This document shows positions 8,452 to 17,157 of a stretch of DNA of 64,000 nt, piece by piece (positions within the stretch are counted from its first letter, which is position 1; the number at the start of each line of letters is the position of its first letter). The stretch comes from Streptoalloteichus hindustanus. GTDB taxonomy: Bacteria > Actinomycetota > Actinomycetes > Mycobacteriales > Pseudonocardiaceae. The stretch lies in the NCBI RefSeq assembly GCF_900129375.1, contig NZ_FQVN01000003.1, positions 496,001 to 560,000 of the forward strand, in the 5' to 3' direction. A model generated the notes under the pieces. That model had not been told where the DNA came from. It ran no database searches and saw only the letters and a program-made list of their open reading frames with translations. Both the position numbers and the translations under genes were made by a program.

Positions 8452-8742
8452 TCACTCCCGGTGGTACCCGCCGACGCCCTCGTCGTCGGCGTCGTGCCAC
8501 AGCTTCGGGTCGTACGGGGTGTCCGGGACGTGCACGATCTCCGGGCCCTTCCCCTCGGTGCGGGGCGCGGGGGCGGTGGGCAGCCCGCCGAGGTCGGCCA
8601 CGTCGATGTCGAGTCGCTCGACGTCGTTGACCAGTCGGCGGACCGGGGGCACGTCCCCGTACCGGGAGCGCAGCTCGCCCACGCGCTGCCGCAACTCGCC
8701 CATCGCCCGGTGCAGGGCGGCCATCTCCGATGTGACGGTCAT
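8452..8742 (-). CDS. Small conserved protein heading the sdh operon
   Basis: This 96-residue soluble protein starts at ATG 8742, with GGAGG at 8751-8755 and eight bases of spacing. The N-terminal half is predicted helical (MAALHRAMGELRQRVGELRSRYG), possibly a short coiled coil; the C-terminal part is acidic, with PDTPYDPKLWHDADDEG. It lies about 110 bases upstream of sdhC and in the same direction. I do not recognise a named family; a role linked to the Sdh1 complex is suggested only by position. Confidence 0.6.
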   Translation of the reverse strand: MTVTSEMAALHRAMGELRQRVGELRSRYGDVPPVRRLVNDVERLDIDVADLGGLPTAPAPRTEGKGPEIVHVPDTPYDPKLWHDADDEGVGGYHRE

Positions 8743-9154
8743 GTCGCACACCTCCGGCTCGGTGGTGGCGTCCCTGGGGACGCGAGTCGGTTCGTGCGCC
8801 GACCCCCTCTCCAGCGCCTGCGCCGACTCTGCCCCCGCCCGCGGCGTGTGACAAGCCCCACACGCCGAGATTCCCTCGGTGATCGCAAGGAGCCGCCGCC
8901 GGCGGGGTCGGGCGCGGCCCGCCCGCCGGCCCCGGACCTGCTCCGAGCGGGTGTTTCCGGCTCCGACCAGCGCCGTCCCCGAACCACCCGGTTGGGGGGC
9001 GTCCGACCGGGAAACCCAAATTGGTTTAGACATCTGTATCGGTTTGGAGCTGGCGGCCCACTGCCCCTAACGTGTGAACTGAGCAACGCTTCGCGACGCC
9101 AACGTCGTCGTCGCCGATCAGCCGAGGTTCGAGTGATCGACGAGGAGACGTCGG
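8743..9154. promoter_or_regulatory. Divergent control region between sdh operon and edd
   Basis: This 412-base gap holds both promoters. AAACC-N6-GGTTT forms an inverted repeat near 9012-9027, followed by TGGTTTAGACAT (9022-9033) and a second GGTTTGGAG about 18 bases on. TGGTTTAGACAT matches the GntR/DasR-type consensus TGGTCTAGACCA at 9 of 12 bases, so a GntR-family regulator is possible. A clear -10/-35 pair was not assigned. Confidence 0.35.
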
Positions 9155-11086
9155 ATGAGTCAGCTCCATCCCGTGGTCGCCGAGGTCACCGCGCGCGTCG
9201 CCGCGCGGAGCGAGCGGACCCGCCGGGCGTACCTGGACCGGATGGCCGCGGCCGCCAGCGACAAGCCCACCCGCACCGCGCTTCCGTGTAGCAACCTCGC
9301 CCACGGCTTCGCCGCCTGCGGCGTCGAGGACAAGCTGACCCTGCGCGGCGCGACCAAGCCCGGCGTGGCGATCGTGTCCGCCTACAACGACATGCTCTCC
9401 GCGCACCAGCCGTTCCTGGAGTTCCCGGCCTGGCTGAAGTCCGCGGTCCGCGAGGCGGGCGGCGTCGCCCAGTTCGCCGGCGGCGTCCCCGCCATGTGCG
9501 ACGGCATCACGCAGGGGCGCACCGGCATGGAGCTGTCCCTGTTCAGCCGCGAGGTCATCGCGATGGCCACCGGCGTGGCGCTGTCGCACGAGATGTTCGA
9601 CGCCGCGCTGCTGCTCGGCGTGTGCGACAAGATCGTGCCGGGCCTGCTGATCGGCGCGCTGGCCTTCGGCCACCTCCCGGCGATCCTGGTGCCGGCCGGG
9701 CCGATGGCCTCCGGCCTGCCCAACAAGGAGAAGGCCAGGATCCGGCAGCTCTTCGCCGAGGGCAGGGCCACCAGGGAGGACCTGCTGGAGGCCGAGGCCG
9801 CCTCCTACCACTCGCCGGGCACCTGCACCTTCTACGGCACCGCGAACTCCAACCAGCTCGTGGTCGAGGTGATGGGCCTGCACCTGCCGGGCGCGAGCTT
9901 CGTGCAGCCCGGCACCCCGCTGCGCCGCGCGCTGACCGAGCATGCCGGCCGTCGGGCGGTCGAGCTGTCCGGCGGGGGCGAGCACACCCCGCTCGCCCAG
10001 ATCGTCGACGAGAAGTCGGTGGTCAACGGCGTGGTCGCGTTGCTGGCCACCGGCGGCTCCACTAACCACACCCTGCACCTGCCGGCGATCGCCGCCGCGG
10101 CCGGCATCAAGCTGACCTGGGACGACTTCGACGACCTGTCGGCGGTGACCCCGCTGCTGTCCCGCGTCTACCCGAACGGCAGCGCGGACATCAACCACTT
10201 CCACGCCGCGGGCGGGGTGCAGTTCCTGGTCGGCGAGCTGCTCGACGCCGGACTGCTGCACCCCGACGTGCGCACCGTGGCCGGGCCCGGGCTCGACCGC
10301 TACCGCCAGCAGCCGTTCCTGGACGGCGACCAGCTCGTGTGGCGGGACGGCGCGACGCGGTCGCTGGACACCGACGTGCTGCGCGGCGTCGCGGAGCCGT
10401 TCGCCCCGGACGGCGGCCTGCGCCTGCTGCAGGGCAACCTGGGCCGGGCGGTGATCAAGGTGTCCGCCGTGGCGCCCGAGCACCGCGTGGTGCTCGCGCC
10501 GGCGCGGGTGTTCACCTCGCAGGCGGACTTCACCGCGGCGTTCCGGGCCGGCGAGCTGGACCAGGACGTGGTGGTCGTCCTGCGCAACCAGGGGCCGCGC
10601 GCCAACGGCATGCCGGAGCTGCACGGGCTCACCCCCGCCCTCGGCGTGCTGATGGACCGCGGCCACCGGGTCGCGCTGCTGACCGACGGGCGGATGTCCG
10701 GGGCCTCGGGCAAGATCCCGGCGGCCATCCAGCTCACGCCGGAGGCGGCCGCGGGAGGGCCGCTGTCCCTGGTGCGCGACGGCGACGTGGTCCGGGTGGA
10801 CGCCGAGCGGGGCACGGTGGAGGTCCTGGTGCCCGACGCGGAGCTGGCCGGGCGGACCGCGGTGGACGGGCCCGCCGCCGACGCGGACTGGGTCGGCACC
10901 GGCCGGGAGCTCTTCGCCGTGCTGCGGCGCGGGGTGGGGCCGGCTGACCGGGGCGCGACGGTGTTCGGCACGCTGTCCGGACAGGACACCGGCGACACCG
11001 TCGACGCCGGGGGCTCCGCGCCCGTGGCGGACCCGTCGGAGGCGGCCGTGGCCAGCGCGTCCCTGATGCCCACGCAGGGACGCTGA
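9155..11086 (+). CDS. edd: Phosphogluconate dehydratase
   Basis: Edd converts 6-phosphogluconate to 2-keto-3-deoxy-6-phosphogluconate, the first committed step of the Entner-Doudoroff pathway, using a [4Fe-4S] cluster. The IlvD/Edd fold is evident from [46 protein letters not shown] and, near the C-terminus, [12 protein letters not shown]. The [14 protein letters not shown] insert and the 643-residue length mark Edd rather than dihydroxy-acid dehydratase. ATG at 9155 has GAGGAGA about ten bases upstream. eda follows, behind a long hairpin. Confidence 0.95.
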   Translation: MSQLHPVVAEVTARVAARSERTRRAYLDRMAAAASDKPTRTALPCSNLAHGFAACGVEDKLTLRGATKPGVAIVSAYNDMLSAHQPFLEFPAWLKSAVREAGGVAQFAGGVPAMCDGITQGRTGMELSLFSREVIAMATGVALSHEMFDAALLLGVCDKIVPGLLIGALAFGHLPAILVPAGPMASGLPNKEKARIRQLFAEGRATREDLLEAEAASYHSPGTCTFYGTANSNQLVVEVMGLHLPGASFVQPGTPLRRALTEHAGRRAVELSGGGEHTPLAQIVDEKSVVNGVVALLATGGSTNHTLHLPAIAAAAGIKLTWDDFDDLSAVTPLLSRVYPNGSADINHFHAAGGVQFLVGELLDAGLLHPDVRTVAGPGLDRYRQQPFLDGDQLVWRDGATRSLDTDVLRGVAEPFAPDGGLRLLQGNLGRAVIKVSAVAPEHRVVLAPARVFTSQADFTAAFRAGELDQDVVVVLRNQGPRANGMPELHGLTPALGVLMDRGHRVALLTDGRMSGASGKIPAAIQLTPEAAAGGPLSLVRDGDVVRVDAERGTVEVLVPDAELAGRTAVDGPAADADWVGTGRELFAVLRRGVGPADRGATVFGTLSGQDTGDTVDAGGSAPVADPSEAAVASASLMPTQGR

Positions 11087-11127
11087 CCGGCCCCGTCGAC
11101 CGGGTCCGGTGTCCCGCACAAGTCAAC

Positions 11128-11173
11128 GGCGTCGGGGGCGGCCCGCCGGTCCGGCCGGGCCGCCCCCGACGCC
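11128..11173 (+). terminator. 17-bp hairpin between edd and eda
   Basis: A perfect 17-bp inverted repeat (GGCGTCGGGGGCGGCCC at 11128-11144 with its complement at 11157-11173) surrounds a 12-base loop that can itself pair. It lies 41 bases after the edd stop and 29 bases before the eda ribosome site, without a U-tract. It may terminate part of the transcripts or shield edd mRNA. Confidence 0.6.
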
Positions 11174-11215
11174 CACCCGGTGCGGACGTTCCGCACAGGC
11201 ACAGGAGGTGACCGC

Positions 11216-11839
11216 GTGAACAATCCGCAGGAGCTGTTCGACCTCGGACCGGTGGTACCCGTCGTCGTGCTGGACGAGGCCGCGCACGCCGTGCCCCTCG
11301 CCCGCGCCCTGCTGCGCGGCGGCATCCGGGTGATCGAGGTGACCCTGCGCACCCCGGCCGCGCTGGCCGCGATCGAGCGGATCGGCGCCGAGGTCCCGGA
11401 CGTGGTGGTCGGCGCCGGCACGGTGACGACCGGGGAGCAGGCCGAGCAGGCGGCCAAGTCCGGGGCGAAGTTCCTGATCTCGCCGGGCGCCACCGACCGG
11501 GTGCTCGACGCGATGGAGCAGACCGGCCTGCCGTTCCTGCCCGGGGTGGCCACGGTGTCCGAGGCCATGCGAGCCGCGGAGCGCGGGCTGACGGCGCTGA
11601 AGTTCTTCCCGGCCGAGGCGGCCGGCGGGGTGCCGTACCTGCGCTCGATCGCCGGCCCGCTGCCCGGCCTGCGGTTCTGCCCGACCGGGGGCATCACCCC
11701 GGCCAGGGCGGGCGCCTACCTGTCGCTGCCCAACGTGGGCTGCGTCGGCGGCTCGTGGCTGACGCCGGCCGACGCGTTGGCCGAGGGCGACTGGTCCCGG
11801 ATCGAGGCGCTCGCCAGGGACGCCGCCGCCCTCCGCTGA
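11216..11839 (+). CDS. eda: 2-dehydro-3-deoxyphosphogluconate aldolase (KDPG aldolase)
   Basis: Eda cleaves 2-keto-3-deoxy-6-phosphogluconate to pyruvate and glyceraldehyde 3-phosphate. The class I aldolase signatures are present: E41 in EVTLRT (acid/base) and the Schiff-base lysine K129 in LKFFPAE. GTG at 11216 has AGGAGG at 11203-11208, seven bases away, and gives 207 residues, normal for the family. With edd it completes the Entner-Doudoroff branch. Confidence 0.95.
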   Translation: MNNPQELFDLGPVVPVVVLDEAAHAVPLARALLRGGIRVIEVTLRTPAALAAIERIGAEVPDVVVGAGTVTTGEQAEQAAKSGAKFLISPGATDRVLDAMEQTGLPFLPGVATVSEAMRAAERGLTALKFFPAEAAGGVPYLRSIAGPLPGLRFCPTGGITPARAGAYLSLPNVGCVGGSWLTPADALAEGDWSRIEALARDAAALR

Positions 11840-11998
11840 CCCGCCCGCGTCCGACCGCCGGGATGTCTCCGGGACGTCCCCAGGATGTCCGCGGCCGCTG
11901 GCCCTGTGCCCCCGCGACACGGGAAGATCGTGGAGACCGGGTCGTACGGGCACAGGGCGGGGCCCGGGCGCCCGGTGAGCATCGGACGGCGGGGGCGG

Positions 11999-12841
11999 AT
12001 GGGCTGGCACACGAGTTCTGACCTGCGGGAACACGTCGCGAACGCCGACGCGTTCCTGCGGGAGCGGCCGGTGGAGAACACGGTGCTGCTGACCGTCGCG
12101 ACCACTCTCCACGAGCGGGGCCGGCACAGCTTCGGGGCGGACGAACCGCTGTTCGGCTGGTGCCGCTCCGCCGGGGGCGCGGTGGTCGGCGCGTTCCTCC
12201 ACACCCCGCCGCGGGGCGTGGTGCTCAGCCACATGCCCCCCGAGGCGGCCCGGGCCCTGCCGGGGGTCCTGGCCGGCCTCGGCCACCGGTTCGGCGAGGT
12301 CCACGGCGAGGCGGGCCTGGTCGGGGCGTTCGCCGCCGGTCAGAGCGAGATCGCCGGCGCGCCGCGCGAGATCCGGCGCGAGCGGCTGTACCGGCTGGGT
12401 GAGCTCACACCGCCGACGCCGGGGCCGCCGGGGGCCGCCCGACGGGCCGGGCCGGCGGACCGCTCGCTGCTGGTGCCCTGGTACGAGGCGTTCGCCAGGG
12501 AGATCGGCGACCCGGACAGCGTCCCCGCGGTCGCGGTGGACTACCGGGTCAGTTACGGGGGCCTCCTGCTGTGGGAGGCGGACGGGGTGGTCAGATCCAT
12601 GGCCGCCGTCAGCCGGCCGGTGGCGGGGACGTCCCGGATCGGCCCGGTCTACACCCCGCCGGAGTTCCGGGGGCGCGGCTACGCGGGCGCGGTGACGGCG
12701 GCGGCCAGCGTGGCCACGCGCGAGGCCGGCGCCAGGGACGTGCTGCTGTTCGCCGACCAGGCCAACCCCACGAGCAACCGCCTCTACCAGCGGTTGGGCT
12801 TCCGCCCGGTGGCGGACTACCTCATGGTGGCCTTCGACTGA
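11999..12841 (+). CDS. GNAT family N-acetyltransferase
   Basis: The 280-residue protein has an N-terminal half of unclear role (residues 1-135) and a C-terminal GNAT domain. The acetyl-CoA motif is FRGRGYAGAVT, followed by LLFADQANPTSNRLYQRLGF, the usual last strand and helix of the fold. ATG at 11999 follows a G-rich stretch; a GTG 24 bases upstream is an alternative. It is a single gene after eda, and its acceptor substrate is unknown. Confidence 0.8.
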   Translation: MGWHTSSDLREHVANADAFLRERPVENTVLLTVATTLHERGRHSFGADEPLFGWCRSAGGAVVGAFLHTPPRGVVLSHMPPEAARALPGVLAGLGHRFGEVHGEAGLVGAFAAGQSEIAGAPREIRRERLYRLGELTPPTPGPPGAARRAGPADRSLLVPWYEAFAREIGDPDSVPAVAVDYRVSYGGLLLWEADGVVRSMAAVSRPVAGTSRIGPVYTPPEFRGRGYAGAVTAAASVATREAGARDVLLFADQANPTSNRLYQRLGFRPVADYLMVAFD

Positions 12842-12852
12842 GCCGCCCGGCC

Positions 12853-12879
12853 GGACCGGGTGGACCGGGTGGACCGGGT
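12853..12879. repeat. Three tandem 9-base units GGACCGGGT
   Basis: Three perfect head-to-tail copies lie just after the acetyltransferase stop, between it and the folP remnant. No function is apparent. Confidence 0.8.
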
Positions 12880-12902
12880 GGCTCCGCCTCGTCCCGCCGA
12901 GG

Positions 12903-13176
12903 TCAGGCGTCCGTCGTCCGCGCTGGCTGATGATCGGAGTTCTCGACGTCGGCGCGGGACACGGCCGCGACGAGATCCGCGGCCTGGTGCGCCGGCCGCA
13001 CGTCGTGCACCCGGCATCCACGCATCGCCCGACCACCGCCGCCACCAGGCTGGCCGATCCCCGCTCGTGCCTGTCCGGGCCGGAAGACTTCCGAGAAAGA
13101 TCTTGTGCGAGGCGCCGAGCGACAGCGGGTGGCCGAGCGCAGCGTAGTGGTCCACGGCGGCGAGCAACCGCACCGC
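12903..13176 (-). pseudogene. Dihydropteroate synthase (folP) C-terminal remnant, frameshifted
   Basis: Read on the minus strand in three successive frames, this stretch gives the C-terminal third of a DHPS. Frame 1 (from about 13173) contains HYAALGHPLSLGASHKIFLG, the GASRKxFLG region. A second frame continues ASLVAAVVGRCVDAG. A third gives RVHDVRPAHQAADLVAAVSR and ends at TGA 12903-12905; RVHDV is the conserved end of the barrel. Two net -1 shifts are needed, and everything upstream, including the pterin-binding N-terminal two thirds, is missing because the next gene's terminator begins at once. The product cannot be functional. Sequencing error could explain the shifts but not the missing 5' end. 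Confidence 0.7.
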
Positions 13177-13200
13177 CTGACCCCGGCCTGCCGGGGTCAG
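13177..13200. terminator. Hairpin at the HAD gene stop
   Basis: CTGACCCCGGC (13177-13187) pairs perfectly with 13190-13200 over two loop bases. It overlaps the minus-strand stop codon of the HAD gene (13197-13199). Confidence 0.65.
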
Positions 13201-13877
13201 GCGGCCCGCGCGCCCTGGACCAGGGCCATCGCCTCGGCCACCGAGTCGGCGACCGGCGCGCCGGTCGCCTCCAGCGCGGAGCGGCTCATCATGCCCGTGC
13301 TGACCAGCACGCAGCTCGCGCCGGCTTGCTGGGCGGCGTGCGCGTCGTCGGCCACGTCACCGATGAGGACCACGTCGGCGGGGTCGAGCCGCAGCGCGTC
13401 CAGGTGCTCCACCAGGTGCTCGGCCTTGGAGCCGCCGCCCACGTCGACCCGGAGCCCGTCGACCCTGGCGAACAGCTCGGCCAGCCCCATCTCGGTGATC
13501 AGCGGCACCAGCTCGTCGTGGAACCACATGGACAGCAGGGACTGCGTCCCACCCGCCGCCGACCACGCGTGCAGATGGTCGGGAACACCGGCCGCAAGGC
13601 CGCAGGTGGACAGCAGACCGCGGTAGGTGTCGTGGTAGCGCCGGTCGAGGTCGGCCCACTCCTCCAGGGTCAGCGACCGGTCGAGCACCCGCTCGTAGCA
13701 GGCCAGCAGCGGCCGGCTGAACATCTCCCGCCACTGGTCGAGCGTGAGCGGCTCGCGGCCGTAGGAGCGGCAGACGGCGTTGACGCCCTCCAGCACCGCG
13801 TGGTTGTCGTCGAGCAGAGTGCCGTTCCAGTCCCAGACCACGTGCCGCGCGCCCCGCGCGAGTCCCCAGCCAGTCAC
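13197..13877 (-). CDS. HAD family hydrolase (phosphoglycolate phosphatase-like)
   Basis: This 226-residue haloacid dehalogenase-fold protein is probably a small-molecule phosphatase. Motif I is VVWDWNGTLLDD, with nucleophile D16 but asparagine at the position of the usual second Asp; motif III lies in the GGGSK region (lysine) and motif IV is VVLIGDVADDAHAA. The helical cap sits between motifs I and II. WNGT-type motif I is common in a HAD subgroup, so it may still be active. It lies about 100 bases downstream of recX on the same strand. Confidence 0.8.
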   Translation of the reverse strand: MTGWGLARGARHVVWDWNGTLLDDNHAVLEGVNAVCRSYGREPLTLDQWREMFSRPLLACYERVLDRSLTLEEWADLDRRYHDTYRGLLSTCGLAAGVPDHLHAWSAAGGTQSLLSMWFHDELVPLITEMGLAELFARVDGLRVDVGGGSKAEHLVEHLDALRLDPADVVLIGDVADDAHAAQQAGASCVLVSTGMMSRSALEATGAPVADSVAEAMALVQGARAA

Positions 13878-13974
13878 GAGGCACCACCCTACGTGCCGCT
13901 CCCAGGGCCGCAGCCAGCGGTTTTCCGCTCCCCGACCGGAATGACGACGGCGGGACGCCGCGCTGTGCGGGAGC

Positions 13975-14541
13975 TCACAGCTCGTCGAGCAGGTCGGTCT
14001 CCTCGCCGGCCCGGCGCAGCTCGTCCCGCACGACCCGCAGGGCCAACCCCTCGCCGTAGCCCCTGCGTGCGAGCATCCCGACGAGCCGGCGGACGGCGGT
14101 CGCCTGGTCCCTGCCCCGCACCGAACCCAGCCGGCGGCGCACCAGCTCCCTGGCCCGCTCCTCCTCGGCCTCCGGGTCCACCTCGGACACGGCGGCGGCG
14201 ACCACGTCGTCGGCGATGCCGCGGCGCCGCAGCTCGGCGGTCAGCGCCCGGCGACCCAGCCCCTGGTACGTGTGCCGGGACCGCACCCAGGTCTCGGCGA
14301 AGGCGGCGTCGTCGATCAGCCCCACCTCGTCGAACCGGGACAGCACCCGCTCGGCGACCTCCTCGTCGACCGCCTTGCGCACCAGCGCCCGGCGCAGCTC
14401 GGCCCGGGTGCGCGGGCGGGCGGCGAGCAGGCGGAGGCACAGCTCCCGCGCCCGGGCCTCCGGGTCCTCGGGCTGGTGGCGTTCGGCGGCCGACCGGGAG
14501 GGGCGGGCACCCCTCCCGGCGGCCGGGTCACGCTCGGTCAC
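13975..14541 (-). CDS. recX: RecA regulatory protein RecX
   Basis: RecX binds and inhibits RecA filaments. The 188-residue protein consists of three-helix repeats typical of RecX, for example LCLRLLAARPRTRAELRRAL, RFDEVGLIDDAAFAETWVR and RRALTAELRRRGI. It follows recA by five bases on the same strand, the normal actinobacterial recA-recX pair, and so should be co-induced from the LexA-controlled recA promoter. Confidence 0.92.
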   Translation of the reverse strand: MTERDPAAGRGARPSRSAAERHQPEDPEARARELCLRLLAARPRTRAELRRALVRKAVDEEVAERVLSRFDEVGLIDDAAFAETWVRSRHTYQGLGRRALTAELRRRGIADDVVAAAVSEVDPEAEEERARELVRRRLGSVRGRDQATAVRRLVGMLARRGYGEGLALRVVRDELRRAGEETDLLDEL

Positions 14542-14546
14542 GGCGG

Positions 14547-15584
14547 TCAGAAGTCGACCGGCGCCGGGTCGCTCTCGGCGTCGAGCTGGGGCCCGATGCC
14601 GAGCTTCTCCTTGATCCGCTTCTCGATCTCGTTGGCCACGTCCGGGTTCTCCCGCAGGAACTTGCGGGCGTTCTCCTTGCCCTGGCCGAGCTGGTCGCCC
14701 TCGTACGTGTACCAGGCGCCGGACTTGCGGACGATGCCGTGCTCGACGCCCATGTCCAGCAGCGAGCCCTCCCGGCTGATGCCCATGCCGTAGAGGATGT
14801 CGAACTCGGCCTGCTTGAACGGCGGGGCCACCTTGTTCTTGACCACCTTGACCCGGGTGCGGTTGCCGACCGGGTCGGTGCCGTCCTTGAGGGTCTCGAT
14901 CCGGCGGACGTCCAGCCGGACCGAGGCGTAGAACTTCAGCGCCCGACCACCGGTGGTCGTCTCCGGGCTGCCGAACATCACGCCGACCTTCTCGCGGAGC
15001 TGGTTGATGAAGACCGCGGTGGTCTTGGAGGCGTTCAGCGCACCGGTGATCTTCCGCAGCGCCTGGCTCATCAGCCGGGCCTGGAGGCCGACGTGGCTGT
15101 CGCCCATCTCGCCCTCGATCTCGGCGCGGGGCACCAGCGCCGCCACCGAGTCGATGACGATGATGTCCAGCGCGCCGGAGCGGATCAGCATGTCCGCGAT
15201 CTCCAGCGCCTGCTCGCCGGTGTCCGGCTGGGAGACCAGCAGCGCGTCGGTGTCCACGCCGAGCGCCTTGGCGTACTCGGGGTCCAGCGCGTGCTCGGCG
15301 TCGATGAACGCGGCGATGCCGCCGGCGCGCTGCGCGTTGGCCACCGCGTGCAGCGCCACCGTGGTCTTACCGGAGGACTCCGGGCCGTAGATCTCGACCA
15401 CCCGGCCGCGCGGCAGGCCGCCGATGCCGAGCGCGACGTCCAACGAGATGGAGCCGGTGGGGATCACCTCGATCGGCGCGCGCCCCTCGTCGCCGAGGCG
15501 CATCACCGACCCCTTGCCGAAGTTCTTCTCGATCTGGGCCAGCGCCAGCTCGAGCGCCTTGTCCCTGTCGGGTGCGGGTGCCAT
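14547..15584 (-). CDS. recA: Recombinase RecA
   Basis: RecA is the ATP-dependent strand-exchange protein and co-protease of LexA. It has Walker [10 protein letters not shown], the [18 protein letters not shown] region, Walker [11 protein letters not shown], loop L2 [20 protein letters not shown] and the C-terminal domain. ATG at 15584 gives 345 residues, the normal length; the same frame remains open upstream but shows no family homology there. No intein is present. A LexA box lies about 245 bases upstream. Confidence 0.97.
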   Translation of the reverse strand: MAPAPDRDKALELALAQIEKNFGKGSVMRLGDEGRAPIEVIPTGSISLDVALGIGGLPRGRVVEIYGPESSGKTTVALHAVANAQRAGGIAAFIDAEHALDPEYAKALGVDTDALLVSQPDTGEQALEIADMLIRSGALDIIVIDSVAALVPRAEIEGEMGDSHVGLQARLMSQALRKITGALNASKTTAVFINQLREKVGVMFGSPETTTGGRALKFYASVRLDVRRIETLKDGTDPVGNRTRVKVVKNKVAPPFKQAEFDILYGMGISREGSLLDMGVEHGIVRKSGAWYTYEGDQLGQGKENARKFLRENPDVANEIEKRIKEKLGIGPQLDAESDPAPVDF

Positions 15585-15977
15585 GGGAAGTCTCACCTCG
15601 GTCGCTTGGGGCCGCGCGGTTCGGGGTCCGGGGGAGTTCCCGGCTCCCGCGAAGGGCGGCCCGAAGTAGTGGTGTTGTCGCGGTGCTGCTTGCGCTGCTG
15701 TCGTGCTGCCGAACGTGTGTGTCGTTCGTCTGTCGGGGCCGACGCTACGACGTGGCACCGACATTCCCGGGGTCGGTGCGCCGGCGACGGCGGCAATCAC
15801 CCAGGTGGGGAGGACGCCGCCACCCTAACGAACACGTGTTCGAGATCGGAACTCGCCCGGACGGGGTATCCCCCGTCCGATGCCCCATCACGTGGGTGCG
15901 ACGACCAGGGCGGCGACGCGCGTCGAGGCGCACACTCGACCGTGTGAGAGACGCACGCCCACGGCGAGGAGGTGCGC
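15585..15977. promoter_or_regulatory. Divergent promoter region of recA and the DUF4383 gene with LexA box
   Basis: The only strong site in this 393-base gap is CGAACACGTGTTCG at 15829-15842, a perfect match to the actinobacterial/Gram-positive SOS box CGAAC-N4-GTTCG. LexA binding here would repress recA-recX until DNA damage. The distance to the recA start implies a long 5' leader. Confidence 0.85.
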
Positions 15978-16664
15978 ATGAAACTCGACCCCTACCTGCC
16001 ACCGGACCACCCGCTGAGCCGGATCTACCGCGGGGGCGCCGTGCTCTTCGGCGTCGGGCTGGCGGTGTTCGGCGTGCTCGGCCTCGTCCGGGGGCTGCCG
16101 TTCATCACCACCAACGGCGTGGAGATCTTCGGGCTGGCGACGAACGGGCTGCTGGCGGTCATCTCGATCATCGTGGGGGTGATCCTGGTGATCGCCGCGC
16201 TGCGGGGCGGCGCCGCCGCCTCCACCACCACGACCGTGATCGGCGTGTTGTTCTTCGCCTCGGGGCTGCTCAACCTGGCGGTGCTCAACTCGTCGTTCAA
16301 CATCCTGGCGTTCAAGATCCAGAACGTGGTGTTCAGCCTGGTCGCCGGCATGCTGCTGGCGTTCCTCGGGCTCTACGGCCGGGTCACCGGCGGCCTGGGC
16401 GAGGACAACCCCTTCGTCCGGTACCGGCACCACGAGGCGCCGGACGCCGACCACAGCGCCGAGCTGGCCGCCGACCGCCGGCGGCTGGCCGAGATCGACG
16501 AGCTGGCCAGGGCCGAGCTGGCCGTGGCCGAGGGCAAGGCGACCCCGGAGCAGGAGCTCACGGTGCGCGCCGAACGGGCCCGCCGGGCCCGGGAGGCCAG
16601 GGCCGACGCCTACCGGCGCAAGAACGCCGAGGTGCCCGGCGCGGCGAACAACCCCTACTACTGA
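15978..16664 (+). CDS. DUF4383-type membrane protein
   Basis: The 228-residue protein has four predicted membrane spans in residues 15-140 (for example GAVLFGVGLAVFGVLGLV and NGLLAVISIIVGVILVIAAL) followed by a charged cytoplasmic helical tail rich in Ala, Arg and Glu. This matches the DUF4383 family of actinobacteria, whose function is unknown. ATG 15978 lies five bases after GAGGAGG (15966-15972). It is divergent from recA and ends at a strong terminator. Confidence 0.8.
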   Translation: MKLDPYLPPDHPLSRIYRGGAVLFGVGLAVFGVLGLVRGLPFITTNGVEIFGLATNGLLAVISIIVGVILVIAALRGGAAASTTTTVIGVLFFASGLLNLAVLNSSFNILAFKIQNVVFSLVAGMLLAFLGLYGRVTGGLGEDNPFVRYRHHEAPDADHSAELAADRRRLAEIDELARAELAVAEGKATPEQELTVRAERARRAREARADAYRRKNAEVPGAANNPYY

Positions 16665-16675
16665 CCCGCACGGGG

Positions 16676-16713
16676 ACGGGTGCGCGACCGACGGGTGTCG
16701 GTCGCGCACCCGT
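16676..16713. terminator. Strong bidirectional terminator
   Basis: A perfect 17-bp stem (ACGGGTGCGCGACCGAC at 16676-16692, complement at 16697-16713) closes on a GGGT loop between convergent DUF4383 and DUF3046 genes. Confidence 0.85.
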
Positions 16714-16748
16714 GTCCGGTCAGGGACGGAGCAGGGTCACGGGCGGCC

Positions 16749-16943
16749 CTACCGGCGTTCGAACGGGACCTCGAAGGCGTCGCAGATGGCCAGCCAGACC
16801 TGCTTGGGCTCCTGCCCGGCCTCCAGCGCCTCCTCCACCGTGCGCCCGCCGAGGGAGGACAACACGTGGTCGCGGGCGATCGTCTCGGCCCGGATCTCGC
16901 CGAACTCGTCGGCCATCAGCCTGCGGAAAACGGTGTTGCGCAT
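16749..16943 (-). CDS. DUF3046 family protein
   Basis: This small soluble protein of 64 residues starts at ATG 16943 (MRNTVFRRLMADEFGEIRAE). The family is conserved next to recA in actinobacteria, and this neighbourhood agrees. Function is unknown. A longer upstream frame exists, but the family start is at this methionine. Confidence 0.88.
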   Translation of the reverse strand: MRNTVFRRLMADEFGEIRAETIARDHVLSSLGGRTVEEALEAGQEPKQVWLAICDAFEVPFERR

Positions 16944-17001
16944 CGGGGACCAGGCTACGCGGCGCGTCCTGCTCCCCCGCGCGCCCCAGTAACCTCGGGG
17001 T

Positions 17002-17151
17002 GTGATCGGTGTGACATCGCTGTTCGACATGACGGACTCGGCCGACCCGACCGGTCTGTCCTCCCCGTTGGGGCAGATCGTCATCGTCGCGGGGTTGGTG
17101 GCCTCGGTCGTGGTCGGGCTGCGCTGGTGGTGGCAGCAGCGCAGGAAGTGA
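17002..17151 (+). CDS. 49-residue single-span membrane protein
   Basis: A GTG at 17002 opens a 49-codon frame ending with TGA at 17149-17151. The peptide has a short polar N-terminus, one clear membrane helix (LGQIVIVAGLVASVVVGLRW) and a basic end WWWQQRRK, a membrane-anchor topology. It starts 58 bases from the divergent DUF3046 start, and a GTG at 17011 is an alternative. The ribosome site is weak (GGGG). Confidence 0.5.
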   Translation: MIGVTSLFDMTDSADPTGLSSPLGQIVIVAGLVASVVVGLRWWWQQRRK

Positions 17152-17157
17152 GGGCGC

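Noticed and set aside
5613-8630. Long open frame antisense to the sdh genes
   Set aside because: It is a GC-rich shadow of sdhA/sdhC with low-complexity composition; the minus-strand frames carry complete family motifs.
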